Counted from the stretch's first letter, positions 33,379 through 40,653 are shown. The stretch: DNA of 40,653 nucleotides from DASULK01 sp036381835 (GCA_036381835.1 DASVCA010000048.1:1-40653); one strand, 5' to 3'. Notes: generated by a model not told the origin, from the letters alone. Program-made: numbers and translations.

Positions 33379-34113
33379 GTCCGCCAGGCGCAGGCGCACC
33401 CTGCGGTTCGCCCGCCCCTTGCTCTCCACCTTGACCACCCGGACCTTACCGATCTGGGCGGTGGATGCGACATGGGTGCCGCCGTCGGCCTGCACGTCGA
33501 GCCCGACGATGTCGACGATGCGGATCTCCTGCTCGTCGGCGGGGATCAGGTTGGCCTGGGTGCGGATGATGTCCGGCAGGGCGAGCGCCTCATCCCGGGG
33601 CAGCACCCGCGTCATCACCGCACGGTCGGCGACCACCTCCGCGTTGACCGCCTCCTCGAGCCGCGCCTTGAAGTCCGGCGGCACCTCGGGCAGGTTGAAA
33701 TCCATCCGCGCTTCGCCCGGCTCCATGTTGCCGCCGGTGACCAGCGCACCGAAGTCGCGGAACACCACCCCGCACAGCACGTGCAGTCCGGAGTGGGTAC
33801 GCATCAGCAGGGTGCGCCGTTCATCCTCGACGGCGCCGGTCACGGTGGTCCCGACCGGTGGCAGCGGGTCTCCTTCCGCCGGGATCAGATACAGGTCGTC
33901 GCCCTTGCGGGTGCCCACGATCCGGGTCTGCACACCCTGCCAGAGCAGCACCCCGTGGTCCGGCGGCTGCCCACCGCCACCGGGGTAGAACGCGGAGCGG
34001 TCCAGCACGATCCCCTGTTCCGGGTCGGCGAACAGCACCGTGCACTCCCATTCGCGCAGGGTGGGGTCGAGCAGATCGAGTCGGTGAGTGCGTCCGTGGT
34101 GCGTGATGCCCAT
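33376..34113 (-). CDS. Alanyl-tRNA editing protein (AlaX family)
   Basis: A 245-residue freestanding trans-editing enzyme that deacylates Ser/Gly-tRNA(Ala). VLDRSAFYPGGGGQPPDHG is the small N-terminal barrel motif. RTHSGLHVLCGVVFRDFG contains the Zn-binding HxxxH. The second Zn motif, usually CGGTH, reads ADGGTHVASTAQIG, so the Cys ligand is Asp. It ends in KVESKGRANRRVRLRL. It is the last gene of an operon with the XRE regulator, DUF2516 protein and hydrolase (gap 11 nt to the hydrolase). Confidence 0.9.
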   Translation of the reverse strand: MGITHHGRTHRLDLLDPTLREWECTVLFADPEQGIVLDRSAFYPGGGGQPPDHGVLLWQGVQTRIVGTRKGDDLYLIPAEGDPLPPVGTTVTGAVEDERRTLLMRTHSGLHVLCGVVFRDFGALVTGGNMEPGEARMDFNLPEVPPDFKARLEEAVNAEVVADRAVMTRVLPRDEALALPDIIRTQANLIPADEQEIRIVDIVGLDVQADGGTHVASTAQIGKVRVVKVESKGRANRRVRLRLAD

Positions 34114-34124
34114 GGCCGGGAAGG

Positions 34125-35027
34125 CTAGTCGATTCCCGGCCGTTCGTTGAGGAAGGTCGAGATACGCCGGCGCAGGTCCGCCCGGTGGCTCCAGAACACG
34201 TCCGGCCCGTCGTACACGTGCAGGGTGGCCGCGGGCAGCACCGCGGCGAGCTGCTCGGCCACCGCGGCCGGGTGCAGGTCGTCGCCGCGACAGCCGATGA
34301 CCAGCGCGGGTACGGTCACCGCCGCGAGCGCGGCCCGGTCCGGCACGGCGGTCTGATCGGGCAGCGTGTCCAGCGCGGGGGCGAGCCCGTGGCGCAGCAG
34401 CTGGTCGATCCGCTGCCGCAGGTACGCCAGGCCGGCCGGGGTGTCGCGCACCGCGGAGGGCAGTTCCTCAGCCAGCGCCGCGGCGAGTGCGGCGGCATCC
34501 GCCGCGTCGATCGCGTCGAGGAGTCCGCGCAGTCGCGCGCGGGCCGCCTCGGGGCGTGGCGTGTCCAGTACGGCGGGCAGGAAGAACACCACCCGGTCGA
34601 AGCGCTCCGGACTGTCCGCCAGGAGCCGGCAGAGGGCACCGGCACCGAGACTGACCCCGACCGCCCGGGTCGCGCTGTTGAGGTCGGCCACCGCCCGCAG
34701 ATCGCGGGCCAGATCCTGGTAGCTCCACGGACCGGGGGGCGCATCCGAGCGGCCGTGTCCCCGAAATTGGAAGAACACCCGCCGGCCGTTGACCGCGCTG
34801 CCCATCGGCCGGGTGGTCGCGATGCTGCCGCCCAGGCCATGGGCGAACACGGTCACCGGTTCGCCGGCGCCGGTGACGAGTTGCTCCAGCCGTACGCCGT
34901 GCGGTGTGGCCACGAGTTCGGTCGCCGGCTCGGGTATGGGCGGCCGACCGCTGGGGGGCCCGGCGGGCTGCGGACCGTCGCCGCGGGGTCCGGCCTCGGG
35001 CGGCGGCGGCCAGCGGAACTCCCTCAC
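34125..35027 (-). CDS. Alpha/beta-fold hydrolase
   Basis: A 300-residue hydrolase. The oxyanion region is VFAHGLGGSIATTRPMG and the strand 4 turn is QFRGHGRSDAPPGPWSY. The nucleophile elbow is VGVSLGAGALCRLL (Ser). The acid lies near VIGCRGDDLHPA and the His near FWSHRADLRRRI. About 40 Pro/Gly-rich residues precede the fold. The substrate is unknown. The GTG at 35027 overlaps the stop of the DUF2516 gene by 4 nt (GTGA), which fixes the start. Confidence 0.85.
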   Translation of the reverse strand: MREFRWPPPPEAGPRGDGPQPAGPPSGRPPIPEPATELVATPHGVRLEQLVTGAGEPVTVFAHGLGGSIATTRPMGSAVNGRRVFFQFRGHGRSDAPPGPWSYQDLARDLRAVADLNSATRAVGVSLGAGALCRLLADSPERFDRVVFFLPAVLDTPRPEAARARLRGLLDAIDAADAAALAAALAEELPSAVRDTPAGLAYLRQRIDQLLRHGLAPALDTLPDQTAVPDRAALAAVTVPALVIGCRGDDLHPAAVAEQLAAVLPAATLHVYDGPDVFWSHRADLRRRISTFLNERPGID

Positions 35028-35353
35028 CAGAACCCTCTGCCGTCGGTCAGGTCGCGGATGCCGACTCGGACGTCGAGCAGGTAGATCAGTCCGGCCGCGA
35101 TGCCCACCAGGCCGAAGATGCCGATCGGGAAGATGCCGACCGGACGGCTCCACAGCAGGGTGAACAGCAGGGTGATGCCGAGAATGGCCAGCCAGCCGCC
35201 CTTGGGCAGGGTGCCGATCGCCGGGAACGCGTCGGTGCGCTGGATCAGGCAGTGCACGAACGACACGCCCTGCACGATCAGCGCGAAGACCAGGATCAGC
35301 AGGTTAACCACGAATTGGACGTCGTCGTAGAAAATCGGCGCGGCGGTGGCCAT
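35024..35353 (-). CDS. DUF2516 family membrane protein
   Basis: A 109-residue protein with three hydrophobic helices: VVNLLILVFALIVQGVSFVH, WLAILGITLLFTLLW and IGIFGLVGIAAGLIYLLDV, then a short tail RVGIRDLTDGRGFW. This matches the actinobacterial DUF2516 pattern. Its function is unknown. It begins 9 nt after the XRE regulator ends and couples into the hydrolase gene. Confidence 0.85.
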   Translation of the reverse strand: MATAAPIFYDDVQFVVNLLILVFALIVQGVSFVHCLIQRTDAFPAIGTLPKGGWLAILGITLLFTLLWSRPVGIFPIGIFGLVGIAAGLIYLLDVRVGIRDLTDGRGFW

Positions 35354-35362
35354 GTCAGAAGC

Positions 35363-35770
35363 TTACGTCCTATCGCCGCCCGTGCCCGCCGCTGGCGGCG
35401 TGTCAAGGTCGCCGGCGGCGGTCGCCCCGGATCGGAGGTTCTCCCGCCGGAACGTCTCGTAGATCTGGCTGAGTGCCTGCTTCTGCGCCATGGTCAGGCC
35501 GGGATCGGCGGCGATCGCCGTGAGCACGCCCGGCCCGTCCTTGTCGTCCAGCAGGCCGGCCCGCAGGTACATGACCGGGGTGGAGACACGCAGGGCCCCG
35601 GCCAACTGCTGCAGGACCTCCGCGCTCGGCTTCCGCAGTCCGCGCTCCACCTGGCTGAGGTACGGGTTGCTGACGCCGGCCTGTCTCGCCAGTTGACGCA
35701 GCGAGATCTTGGCGTTGCGGCGCACCTCTCGGATGAATCCGCCGATGTCCAGGTCCTTCGGGTTGGGCAT
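35363..35770 (-). CDS. XRE-family helix-turn-helix regulator
   Basis: A 135-residue regulator. The Cro/C1-type HTH is RRNAKISLRQLARQAGVSNP followed by YLSQVERGLRKPSAEVLQQLA (residues 15-60). The remainder is helical (LTMAQKQALSQIYETFRREN) with a Gly/Ala-rich tail, common in actinobacteria. ATG 35770 is chosen as the HTH begins just after it. A large palindrome ends 24 bp upstream of the start, so autoregulation is likely. First gene of the operon with DUF2516, hydrolase and alaX. Confidence 0.88.
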   Translation of the reverse strand: MPNPKDLDIGGFIREVRRNAKISLRQLARQAGVSNPYLSQVERGLRKPSAEVLQQLAGALRVSTPVMYLRAGLLDDKDGPGVLTAIAADPGLTMAQKQALSQIYETFRRENLRSGATAAGDLDTPPAAGTGGDRT

Positions 35771-35793
35771 GGCTCGACGGTAGCTCGGTCCCG

Positions 35794-35828
35794 CTTGCAA
35801 CTGCAAGCAATCCGATTGCGGTTGCAAG
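35794..35828. promoter_or_regulatory. 35-bp palindromic operator upstream of the XRE gene
   Basis: CTTGCAACTGCAA (35794-35806) and TTGCGGTTGCAAG (35816-35828) are 13-bp inverted arms with one mismatch, separated by 9 bp. An inner GCAAT-CCG-ATTGC (35807-35819) is also palindromic. The AT-rich, highly symmetric site is unlike its surroundings. It is the best candidate binding site for the adjacent XRE regulator and lies in a 78-bp gap between two genes. Confidence 0.72.
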
Positions 35829-35848
35829 CGGGCGGGGAGGTGGCGAAG

Positions 35849-36802
35849 TCACCAGACGGTGCGAACGACGCCCACCGGCTCGCCCCCGCCGAACACGGGC
35901 GGCTCGGCCAACTCGTCCAGCACCTCGGCTGCCACGCCCAGACGCCGCAACGCCGAAACCAGAACCGGGGTGCGTGCCCGCGCCGCACCGTCATCGATCT
36001 TCAACGCCACCGCGCCGACCCCCGGTAGCGCGACCGCCACCACACCCTCGGCTCCGACCTTCGACAGCAGGCCGGGTATGCCGGCCATCAACCGGGCGTC
36101 GTCGCCACCCGTGCCCGAGACGAGCTCCGGGTGAGCGCGCATCGCCGCCGCGACCGCCTCCTCCGGCGAGCCCGGCGCGCCGGACACGATTCGCAGGTAC
36201 GCGCCGGCCAGCCCGATCAACGACACCGCCAGAACCGGTGCCCCGCACCCGTCCACCCCGACCGCAGCCACCTTCTCCCCGGCGAGGTCCTCGACCGCCG
36301 ACCGCAACGCCTCCTGCAGCGGATGCTCCGGAGCCCAGTACTCCGCCGTCGGCCACCCGGCCGCCTGGCAGGTCAGCAGCATGCCGGCGTGCTTGCCCGA
36401 GCAGTTCATCTGCAACCGGGAGCGCCCGCCGCCGGCCCGCCAGACCGCGGCTGCCGCTGCCTCGTTGAGCGGCATGTCCGGGGGACAGCGCAGCGCCGAC
36501 TCGGTCAGGCCGCCGCTGCGCAGCAGGGCACGAACCCGGGCGATGTGGAAGTCCTCGCCATGGTGGCTGGCGCAGACGATCGCCAGATCCGCCGGATCGC
36601 GCAGCCGCAGACCCGAACGCAGCATGCCGATCGCCTGCATCGGCTTGTTCGACGACCGGGGGAAGACCGGTGACTGGACGTCGCCGACGGAATGCCGAAC
36701 CGCACCGTCGGCGTCGAGGATCACCACGGAACCCCGGTGGATGCTCTCGACGAATCCGGACCGGACCACTTCGACGAGCGGAACCCCGCCCTGATAGCTC
36801 AT
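35849..36802 (-). CDS. L-asparaginase, thermolabile (Rhizobium etli-type) family
   Basis: A 317-residue hydrolase of the asparaginase II family. LVEVVRSGFVESIHRGSVVI is the N-terminal signature. PVFPRSSNKPMQAIGML carries the conserved SxxK motif (Ser-Ser-Asn-Lys). IVCASHHGEDFH, MNCSGKHAGML and GVDGCGAPVLAVSL, with conserved Cys and His, complete the active site region. It would convert asparagine to aspartate and ammonia in the cytosol. ATG 36802 is chosen; a longer reading from 36829 adds nine weak residues. Confidence 0.9.
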   Translation of the reverse strand: MSYQGGVPLVEVVRSGFVESIHRGSVVILDADGAVRHSVGDVQSPVFPRSSNKPMQAIGMLRSGLRLRDPADLAIVCASHHGEDFHIARVRALLRSGGLTESALRCPPDMPLNEAAAAAVWRAGGGRSRLQMNCSGKHAGMLLTCQAAGWPTAEYWAPEHPLQEALRSAVEDLAGEKVAAVGVDGCGAPVLAVSLIGLAGAYLRIVSGAPGSPEEAVAAAMRAHPELVSGTGGDDARLMAGIPGLLSKVGAEGVVAVALPGVGAVALKIDDGAARARTPVLVSALRRLGVAAEVLDELAEPPVFGGGEPVGVVRTVW

Positions 36803-36920
36803 ACGCACCCCGACATCCCGGAAGACCACACACGAACGCCCGTCGGGAGTCCCCCGACCGGGACTCGTTCATGCGGGCACGCTACCGCCGGCCCGGCTCG
36901 CCTCCCCGGCGGGCCGGCGG

Positions 36921-37760
36921 TCAGTGGCGGACCGGCACGCCGAGCAACTCCCGCGCTTCGGCAGGCGGCAGCGGTGGACGCTGGGCGAGCTGGGCGAACC
37001 CGACCGCCCGCGCCACCAGCTGCATGTTGGACTCCACCGGCTGTCCCTTCGCGTAGGTGAGGGTGTCCTCCATGCCGACCCGCAGGTGCCCGCCCGCTGA
37101 CAGCGCGGCCAGCATCACCCCGATGGTGGTCCGCCCGACACCGGTCGCGGAGAAGGTGGTCCCGGCCGGCAGGTCCCGCAGCGCCTGGCGGCAGGAGACC
37201 AACGCCTCGATCGTGCCGGGCATCCCACCCGGTACGCCCATCACGAAGTCGACGTGCACGTGCCCGCCCGCGGGCGGCCCGTACTTGTCGAGCAGGCGCT
37301 GGAGCGCGGCGAGCTGGCCGAGATCGAAGATCTCGTACTCCGGCACGATTCCCCGCTCCTGCATCCGGGTGTGCAGCTCGACGATGAACTCCCACCGGTT
37401 CATGAACACGTCATCGCCGAAGTTGACCGTGCCCATGGTGCACGAGGCCATGTCCGGGGCGGCTTCGAGCACCCGAAGCCGGTCCGCTTCCGGGTCGGTC
37501 ACCGCACCGCCGGTGGACAACTGCACGATCAGATCGGTGCTCTCCCGCAGCGCCGCGACCGTCTCCCGCAGCCGGCCCAGGTCGAGCGTCGGCCGTGCCT
37601 CGTCGTCGCGGATATGAACGTGGATCACCGCCGCGCCCAGCGCCTCGCATTCCTTCGCGGTGGTCACCAACTCGTCGAGCGTCACCGGAAGGGCGGGCAC
37701 GTCCGCCTTCGCCGTCTCGGCGCCGGTCGGCGCAACCGTGATCAACGTCCCTGTCGTCAT
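36921..37760 (-). CDS. 3-keto-5-aminohexanoate cleavage enzyme family (BKACE)
   Basis: A 279-residue TIM-barrel enzyme of the beta-keto acid cleavage family. Zn ligands are in VIHVHIRDDEARPTLDLGRL. FGDDVFMNRWEFI, PEYEIFDLGQLAAL, VDFVMGVPGGMPG and GGHLRVGMEDTLTYAKGQ are conserved. The family condenses a beta-keto acid with acetyl-CoA to yield acetoacetate and a CoA ester. The keto-acid specificity cannot be told. No lysine-fermentation genes are near, so a different substrate is likely. Confidence 0.9.
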   Translation of the reverse strand: MTTGTLITVAPTGAETAKADVPALPVTLDELVTTAKECEALGAAVIHVHIRDDEARPTLDLGRLRETVAALRESTDLIVQLSTGGAVTDPEADRLRVLEAAPDMASCTMGTVNFGDDVFMNRWEFIVELHTRMQERGIVPEYEIFDLGQLAALQRLLDKYGPPAGGHVHVDFVMGVPGGMPGTIEALVSCRQALRDLPAGTTFSATGVGRTTIGVMLAALSAGGHLRVGMEDTLTYAKGQPVESNMQLVARAVGFAQLAQRPPLPPAEARELLGVPVRH

Positions 37761-37825
37761 GACCGGATCCTACGATCCCGGTTCCGGGTCCGGCGATAGC
37801 GGCGGCGGCCGTGGGTGATCGAGGG

Positions 37826-38938
37826 TCAGGACGGGTCGATCGCCGCGGCCGAGTCACCGACCAGCAGTGCGGCCTGGTCCGGGACGTTCCGCTTGACCAC
37901 GGCGAGCGCGACCGGGCCGAGCTCGAAGTGACGCACGGCCGTACCCACGAAACCCACCGTACGGCCCTCGCTCAGCACCGGGGTGCCCAGCGCGGGCAGC
38001 CGGTCGGTGGTGATCCCGTCCAGGTGCACCAACACCAGTCGGCGGGGCGGGCGGCCCAGGTTGTGCACCCGGGCCACCGTCTCCTGACCCCGGTAGCACC
38101 CCTTGTCCAGATGCACGGCGGGTGCGATCAGATCGACCTCGGCCGGGATCGTCCGGTGATCCGTCTCGAAGCCCACCCGCGCCATCCGCCGGGCCACCCG
38201 GATCGCCTCGTACGCCCACAGCCCGGCCGCTGGGACACCGGCGTCCAGCAGGCGGCGGGCCACCTGTTCCAGCGCGCCTCGGGGCACCAGCACGTCCACC
38301 CCCAGCCGGCCGCGACGCGCCCATCCGCCGTCGGGCAGCGGACACACGTCGTACCGGGCGGTCGGCCGGGCGGGCACCGCCCCCGCCGGGAACTTCGGGC
38401 CGGGCACCGCGAGCAGGTCCGGCTCACCCAACCCGGTGGCACCGAGTACCGCCGCCGCCTGCTCCGCCCGCGGCCCGACCAGTGACAGGACCGCCCAGTC
38501 CGCGGTCACGTCCCGCGGCTCCACCCGGCTGAAGAACCGCATCCGCTCCAGATACGCGACGAGACCGGATGCGGCACCCGGCTCGGTGTCCAACCACGTG
38601 GTCTCACCGATCTCGGCGACCATCGCGTGCTGCTCGACGTGCCCGTGCGGCGACAGCACCAGCAGCTCGGTCCCCTGGCCGGAGCGCAGTTCGGTCAGGT
38701 GCTGGGTGGTGATGGTGTGCAGCCAGGTCACCCGTTCCTCGCCGGGCACCGCCACCACGCCCCGGTGCGACCGGTCCACCAGGCCGACCTCGTCTGCCAG
38801 CAGGCGCTGCTCGCGCATCGGGTCACCGTAGTGGGCGGCGACGCCCCGTACGCCGACGGCGGCGTGCGCGGGCTCCGGACGATCCCGCGTCTCCTCATCG
38901 ATCGCCTCGACCGGTACGGCGCCCGGAATGTCGATCAC
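37826..38938 (-). CDS. ygfZ: Folate-binding YgfZ/GcvT-like protein
   Basis: A 370-residue protein of the tetrahydrofolate-dependent YgfZ/IBA57 family, involved in Fe-S cluster repair or assembly. GLVDRSHRGVVAVPGEERVT is the GcvT-like N-terminus. The diagnostic DKGCYRGQETVARVHNLG includes the KGCYxGQE motif with its Cys. Related T-proteins cleave glycine, but this motif favours the YgfZ branch. GTG 38938 overlaps the stop of fur (GTGA), setting the start. Confidence 0.9.
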   Translation of the reverse strand: MIDIPGAVPVEAIDEETRDRPEPAHAAVGVRGVAAHYGDPMREQRLLADEVGLVDRSHRGVVAVPGEERVTWLHTITTQHLTELRSGQGTELLVLSPHGHVEQHAMVAEIGETTWLDTEPGAASGLVAYLERMRFFSRVEPRDVTADWAVLSLVGPRAEQAAAVLGATGLGEPDLLAVPGPKFPAGAVPARPTARYDVCPLPDGGWARRGRLGVDVLVPRGALEQVARRLLDAGVPAAGLWAYEAIRVARRMARVGFETDHRTIPAEVDLIAPAVHLDKGCYRGQETVARVHNLGRPPRRLVLVHLDGITTDRLPALGTPVLSEGRTVGFVGTAVRHFELGPVALAVVKRNVPDQAALLVGDSAAAIDPS

Positions 38939-39354
38939 GGCTGCTCCCCACACGTTCCGCAGACACCGAAGATGGCCATGTGTCCGATATCCACCCGGAA
39001 TCCCCGCTCGCGGGCGAGCTGGTCGGCCAAGGGCCGCAGCTGCTCCGGCGCGATCTCGTCGATCATTCCGCAGGATCGGCAGACCAGGTGGGCATGGGCC
39101 CGTTCCCCGGCCGGGTGGTAGGTCGGCGAGCCGTGCGACAGGTGCGTGTGGGTCACCAGACCGAGCCGCTCCAGCAGCTCGAGCGTGCGGTACACGGTGG
39201 TGATGTTGACCCCGGAGGCGACCTCGCGCACGGCGGCGTGCACCTGTTCCGGGGTGGCGTGTCCCAGGTTGTACACCGCTTGCAGAACCAGTTGCCGCTG
39301 TGCCGTCAGGCGCAACCCGCGGGCACGGAGCATCTCGGCTAGGGACGACTGCAC
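38935..39354 (-). CDS. Fur-family metal-dependent repressor
   Basis: A 139-residue regulator. Residues 1-80 are the winged helix (MLRARGLRLTAQRQLVLQAV and NITTVYRTLELLERLGLV). The metal-binding half has SHGSPTYHPAGERAHAHLVC, then RSCGMIDEIAP, with the first CxxC, and FGVCGTCGEQP with the second. Fur, Zur and other subtypes share these. The closeness to a YgfZ and a haem-binding protein hints at iron or Fe-S control, which is inference. GTG 39354 starts just before the wing; a longer frame continues upstream through the nitrobindin gene and is not real. Confidence 0.9.
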   Translation of the reverse strand: MQSSLAEMLRARGLRLTAQRQLVLQAVYNLGHATPEQVHAAVREVASGVNITTVYRTLELLERLGLVTHTHLSHGSPTYHPAGERAHAHLVCRSCGMIDEIAPEQLRPLADQLARERGFRVDIGHMAIFGVCGTCGEQP

Positions 39355-39380
39355 CGTTTGAGGATAGATCCGGTCGCCGG

Positions 39381-39974
39381 TCAACCGCCGACGCGAATCA
39401 GGCGGGCCGACAGGTGCGGTGAGAGCCCGTGCCCGAGTGCGGCCATCTCCTGCGCGTACAGCAGGGCCCCCTCCACGATCCCGAACAGCCGGTGCCCGGC
39501 GGTCACCTCCTTGGCGGTGGCGGTGCGCAGCACCGCGTCCGTGACCATCTCGAGCTGGGTGCCCGTGAGCCGGCCCAGGTAGAGCTCCATGATCCCGTTC
39601 GGGGTCATCATCATCGCCTCGACCTCGTCGGTGGCCCGACCGTCGGTCAGCACCGGCCGCCACCAGCCGATCTCCCGCGCCGCCGGCCGTACCGGGCGGC
39701 TGGCCTCGTCGAGGATCCAGGCCCGCGACTCGTAGAACAGGAACGGCCGCCCGTCGTGGCTGATTCGGATCTCCTGGGCGAAGTCGAAGTCCTCGATCGT
39801 CGGGAAACCGCCTTTTCCTCGCCCCCGCCAGACCCCGATGTACGGGAGCAGCCCGAGCAGCGCCGGATGCAAATCGGGACCGACTCGCAGGTCGTGGGTC
39901 TCTTCGTAGGGGTAGGGATCCACCGGCGGGGCGTTCAGCCACGGCGGAGGTCCCAGCGGGTTGTCGTCGCTCAC
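39381..39974 (-). CDS. Nitrobindin/FABP-like haem-binding protein
   Basis: A 197-residue beta-barrel protein of the THAP4/nitrobindin (UPF0678) family. GVWRGRGKGGFPTIEDFDFA carries the GxWxGxG signature. ISHDGRPFLFYESRAW and GIMELYLGRLTGTQLEM are barrel strands. The C-terminal HGLSPHLSARLIRV region holds the likely proximal His. Relatives bind ferric haem and isomerise peroxynitrite to nitrate. GTG 39974 shares one base with the stop of the 36-aa membrane gene (TAGTG). It precedes fur by 26 nt. Confidence 0.88.
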   Translation of the reverse strand: MSDDNPLGPPPWLNAPPVDPYPYEETHDLRVGPDLHPALLGLLPYIGVWRGRGKGGFPTIEDFDFAQEIRISHDGRPFLFYESRAWILDEASRPVRPAAREIGWWRPVLTDGRATDEVEAMMMTPNGIMELYLGRLTGTQLEMVTDAVLRTATAKEVTAGHRLFGIVEGALLYAQEMAALGHGLSPHLSARLIRVGG

Positions 39975-40084
39975 TAGCGCCCTCTGAAGATGCGTACGGC
40001 CAGGTAGATCAGGCCACCCGCGAGCACGCCGAAACCTGCGACGAGCAGGCTGACGAACCCGATCTCGGTGACCACGCGGATCAT
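39974..40084 (-). CDS. 36-aa single-span membrane protein
   Basis: Reading from ATG 40084: MIRVVTEIGFVSLLVAGFG followed by VLAGGLIYLAVRIFRGR, then TAG. A single hydrophobic span (about residues 8-30) is flanked by Arg residues on both sides. Its stop overlaps the GTG of the nitrobindin gene, so it heads the nitrobindin-fur-ygfZ operon. Its start is only 11 bp from the start of the divergent DsrE gene. I recognise no family. Real coding is supported by coupling and composition. Confidence 0.65.
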   Translation of the reverse strand: MIRVVTEIGFVSLLVAGFGVLAGGLIYLAVRIFRGR

Positions 40085-40086
40085 CC

Positions 40087-40092
40087 TATGCT
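40087..40092 (+). promoter_or_regulatory. Candidate -10 element of the DsrE gene
   Basis: TATGCT lies 6 nt before ATG 40099 and 3 nt before ATG 40096. The spacing favours a leaderless transcript starting at the second ATG. Confidence 0.4.
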
Positions 40093-40095
40093 GCG

Positions 40096-40461
40096 ATGAT
40101 GGCCCGTTCTCTGGTCGTCAAGGTCACCGTCGGCGCGGACGCGCCGGAGCGCTGCGCGCAGGCGTTCAACGTGGCGAGCACGGCGGTCGCATCCGGTGCC
40201 GAGGTCTCCCTCTGGCTGGCCGGCGAGGCGAGCTGGTTCGCCCTGCCGGGACGGGCGGAGGAGTTCCGTCTGCCGCACTCCGCGCCGCTGGCCGAGCTGC
40301 TGCACGTGGTGCTCAGCAGCGGTCGGGTGACCCTGTGCACCCAGTGCGCCGCCCGCCGGGAGATCACCGAAGCGGATGTGCTGCCCGGGGTGCGCATCGC
40401 CGGATCCGCGGTGTTCGTCGAGGAGGCGATGGCCGAGGGCGCTCAGGTGCTCGTCTACTAG
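40096..40461 (+). CDS. DsrE/DsrF-like family protein
   Basis: A 121-residue (120 from ATG 40099) small alpha/beta protein. SLVVKVTVGADAPERCAQAF, ASTAVASGAEVSLWLAGEAS and VTLCTQCAARREITEADVLP include a CxxC (CTQC) region where DsrE-type sulfurtransfer proteins have their Cys, and GSAVFVEEAMAEGAQVLVY ends it. The fold is DsrE/peroxiredoxin-like. A role in sulfur relay is possible but not demonstrated. It stands alone on the plus strand next to the Fur/nitrobindin operon. Confidence 0.85.
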   Translation: MMARSLVVKVTVGADAPERCAQAFNVASTAVASGAEVSLWLAGEASWFALPGRAEEFRLPHSAPLAELLHVVLSSGRVTLCTQCAARREITEADVLPGVRIAGSAVFVEEAMAEGAQVLVY

Positions 40462-40487
40462 CCGCCGGGTCCCGCGCCCGGCGTCGG

Positions 40488-40653
40488 TCAGCAGCCGTGC
40501 GTCGCCGTGACGCGAAGTTCGCCGTCGGTCGCCTCCACCACGACGCTCAGCGAGCCGCTGCGGTAGGCGTACAGGTCGGCGCGGTCGATGACGACGACCG
40601 CGTCGGACCCGACGACCGGCCCCAGTGCCTCCCCGAGCGGTCGAGCCGGTCGA
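40488..40653 (-). CDS. C-terminal fragment of an unidentified protein (truncated by window edge)
   Basis: The minus strand is open from the window edge to TGA at 40488-40490. The 54 visible residues contain LGEALGPVVGSDAVVVIDRA, DLYAYRSGSLSVVVEA and DGELRVTATHGC. Good codon bias supports real coding. The start lies outside the window, so the protein cannot be identified. It converges with the DsrE gene. Confidence 0.55.
   Translation of the reverse strand, partial: RPARPLGEALGPVVGSDAVVVIDRADLYAYRSGSLSVVVEATDGELRVTATHGC

Noticed and set aside
39355..39942. N-terminal extension of the Fur gene
   Set aside because: The extension runs out of frame through the nitrobindin gene and is Arg/Gly/Ala-rich shadow sequence. 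The Fur fold starts at about 39354.
1..40653. tRNA genes, rRNA genes or a CRISPR array
   Set aside because: No cloverleaf with a TTCGA-type T-loop and no regularly spaced repeats were noticed on either strand. This is by eye only, and tRNAscan-SE or a CRISPR finder would settle it.

Overview
The window is chromosomal DNA from a high-GC actinomycete. Most of it is strongly G+C-biased at third codon positions, with frequent GTG starts, 4-nt start/stop overlaps and several genes that look leaderless. Mycothiol biosynthesis (mshA), a Rex-hemACDB operon, a BldN-type sigma factor, a gpm-senX3-regX3 block and ribosomal protein bS22 point to a filamentous or sporulating actinomycete. The overall gene set fits Micromonosporaceae best, but that family-level placement is inference.

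Layout. Positions 124-2454: a small FmdB-type zinc ribbon protein diverges from a membrane-anchored lytic transglycosylase, followed by a tandem-GNAT protein. Positions 2485-8289 (minus): rex-hemA-hemC-hemD-hemB, tightly overlapped, makes porphyrin precursors from glutamyl-tRNA. A near-perfect Rex operator lies about 100 nt upstream of rex. Positions 8526-9469: a HAD hydrolase and a glutaredoxin-like protein. Positions 9667-11748: a candidate 38-codon leader ORF, a BldN-like ECF sigma factor with a long N-terminal extension, and a membrane protein in the anti-sigma position. Positions 11761-13859 (minus): acyltransferase, NAD-dependent epimerase and bS22. Positions 14229-17521: proline dehydrogenase diverging from a CGNR zinc-finger regulator, a sugar-phosphate isomerase-like TIM barrel, and a cysteine-rich protein. 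Positions 17544-20338 (minus): gpmA-senX3-regX3.

Positions 20483-25680 interrupt what is otherwise a core neighbourhood (gpmA ... ybjN-mshA). An MFS transporter is followed by a lower-GC ABC export operon in which the ATPase and the last membrane gene are frameshifted. After it come a badly decayed IS5-type transposase and about 480 bp without a recognisable gene. I read this as an acquired, decaying island.

Positions 25681-40653 return to core-like genes: a Rho_N/SAP-like protein, ybjN and mshA; an SDR and a methyltransferase; murB; a DinB/maleylpyruvate isomerase-like enzyme; an EI24-like membrane protein; an operon of XRE regulator, DUF2516, alpha/beta hydrolase and AlaX with a large palindrome in front; asparaginase; a BKACE enzyme; an operon of 36-aa membrane protein, nitrobindin, Fur and YgfZ; a DsrE protein; and a truncated C-terminus at the right edge.

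I saw no rRNA, tRNA or CRISPR array. The parts most worth follow-up are the bldN leader ORF and the sigma-BldN-like promoter behind bldN, the operator-like palindromes at 8388, 15223 and 35794, and the frameshifted ABC operon.
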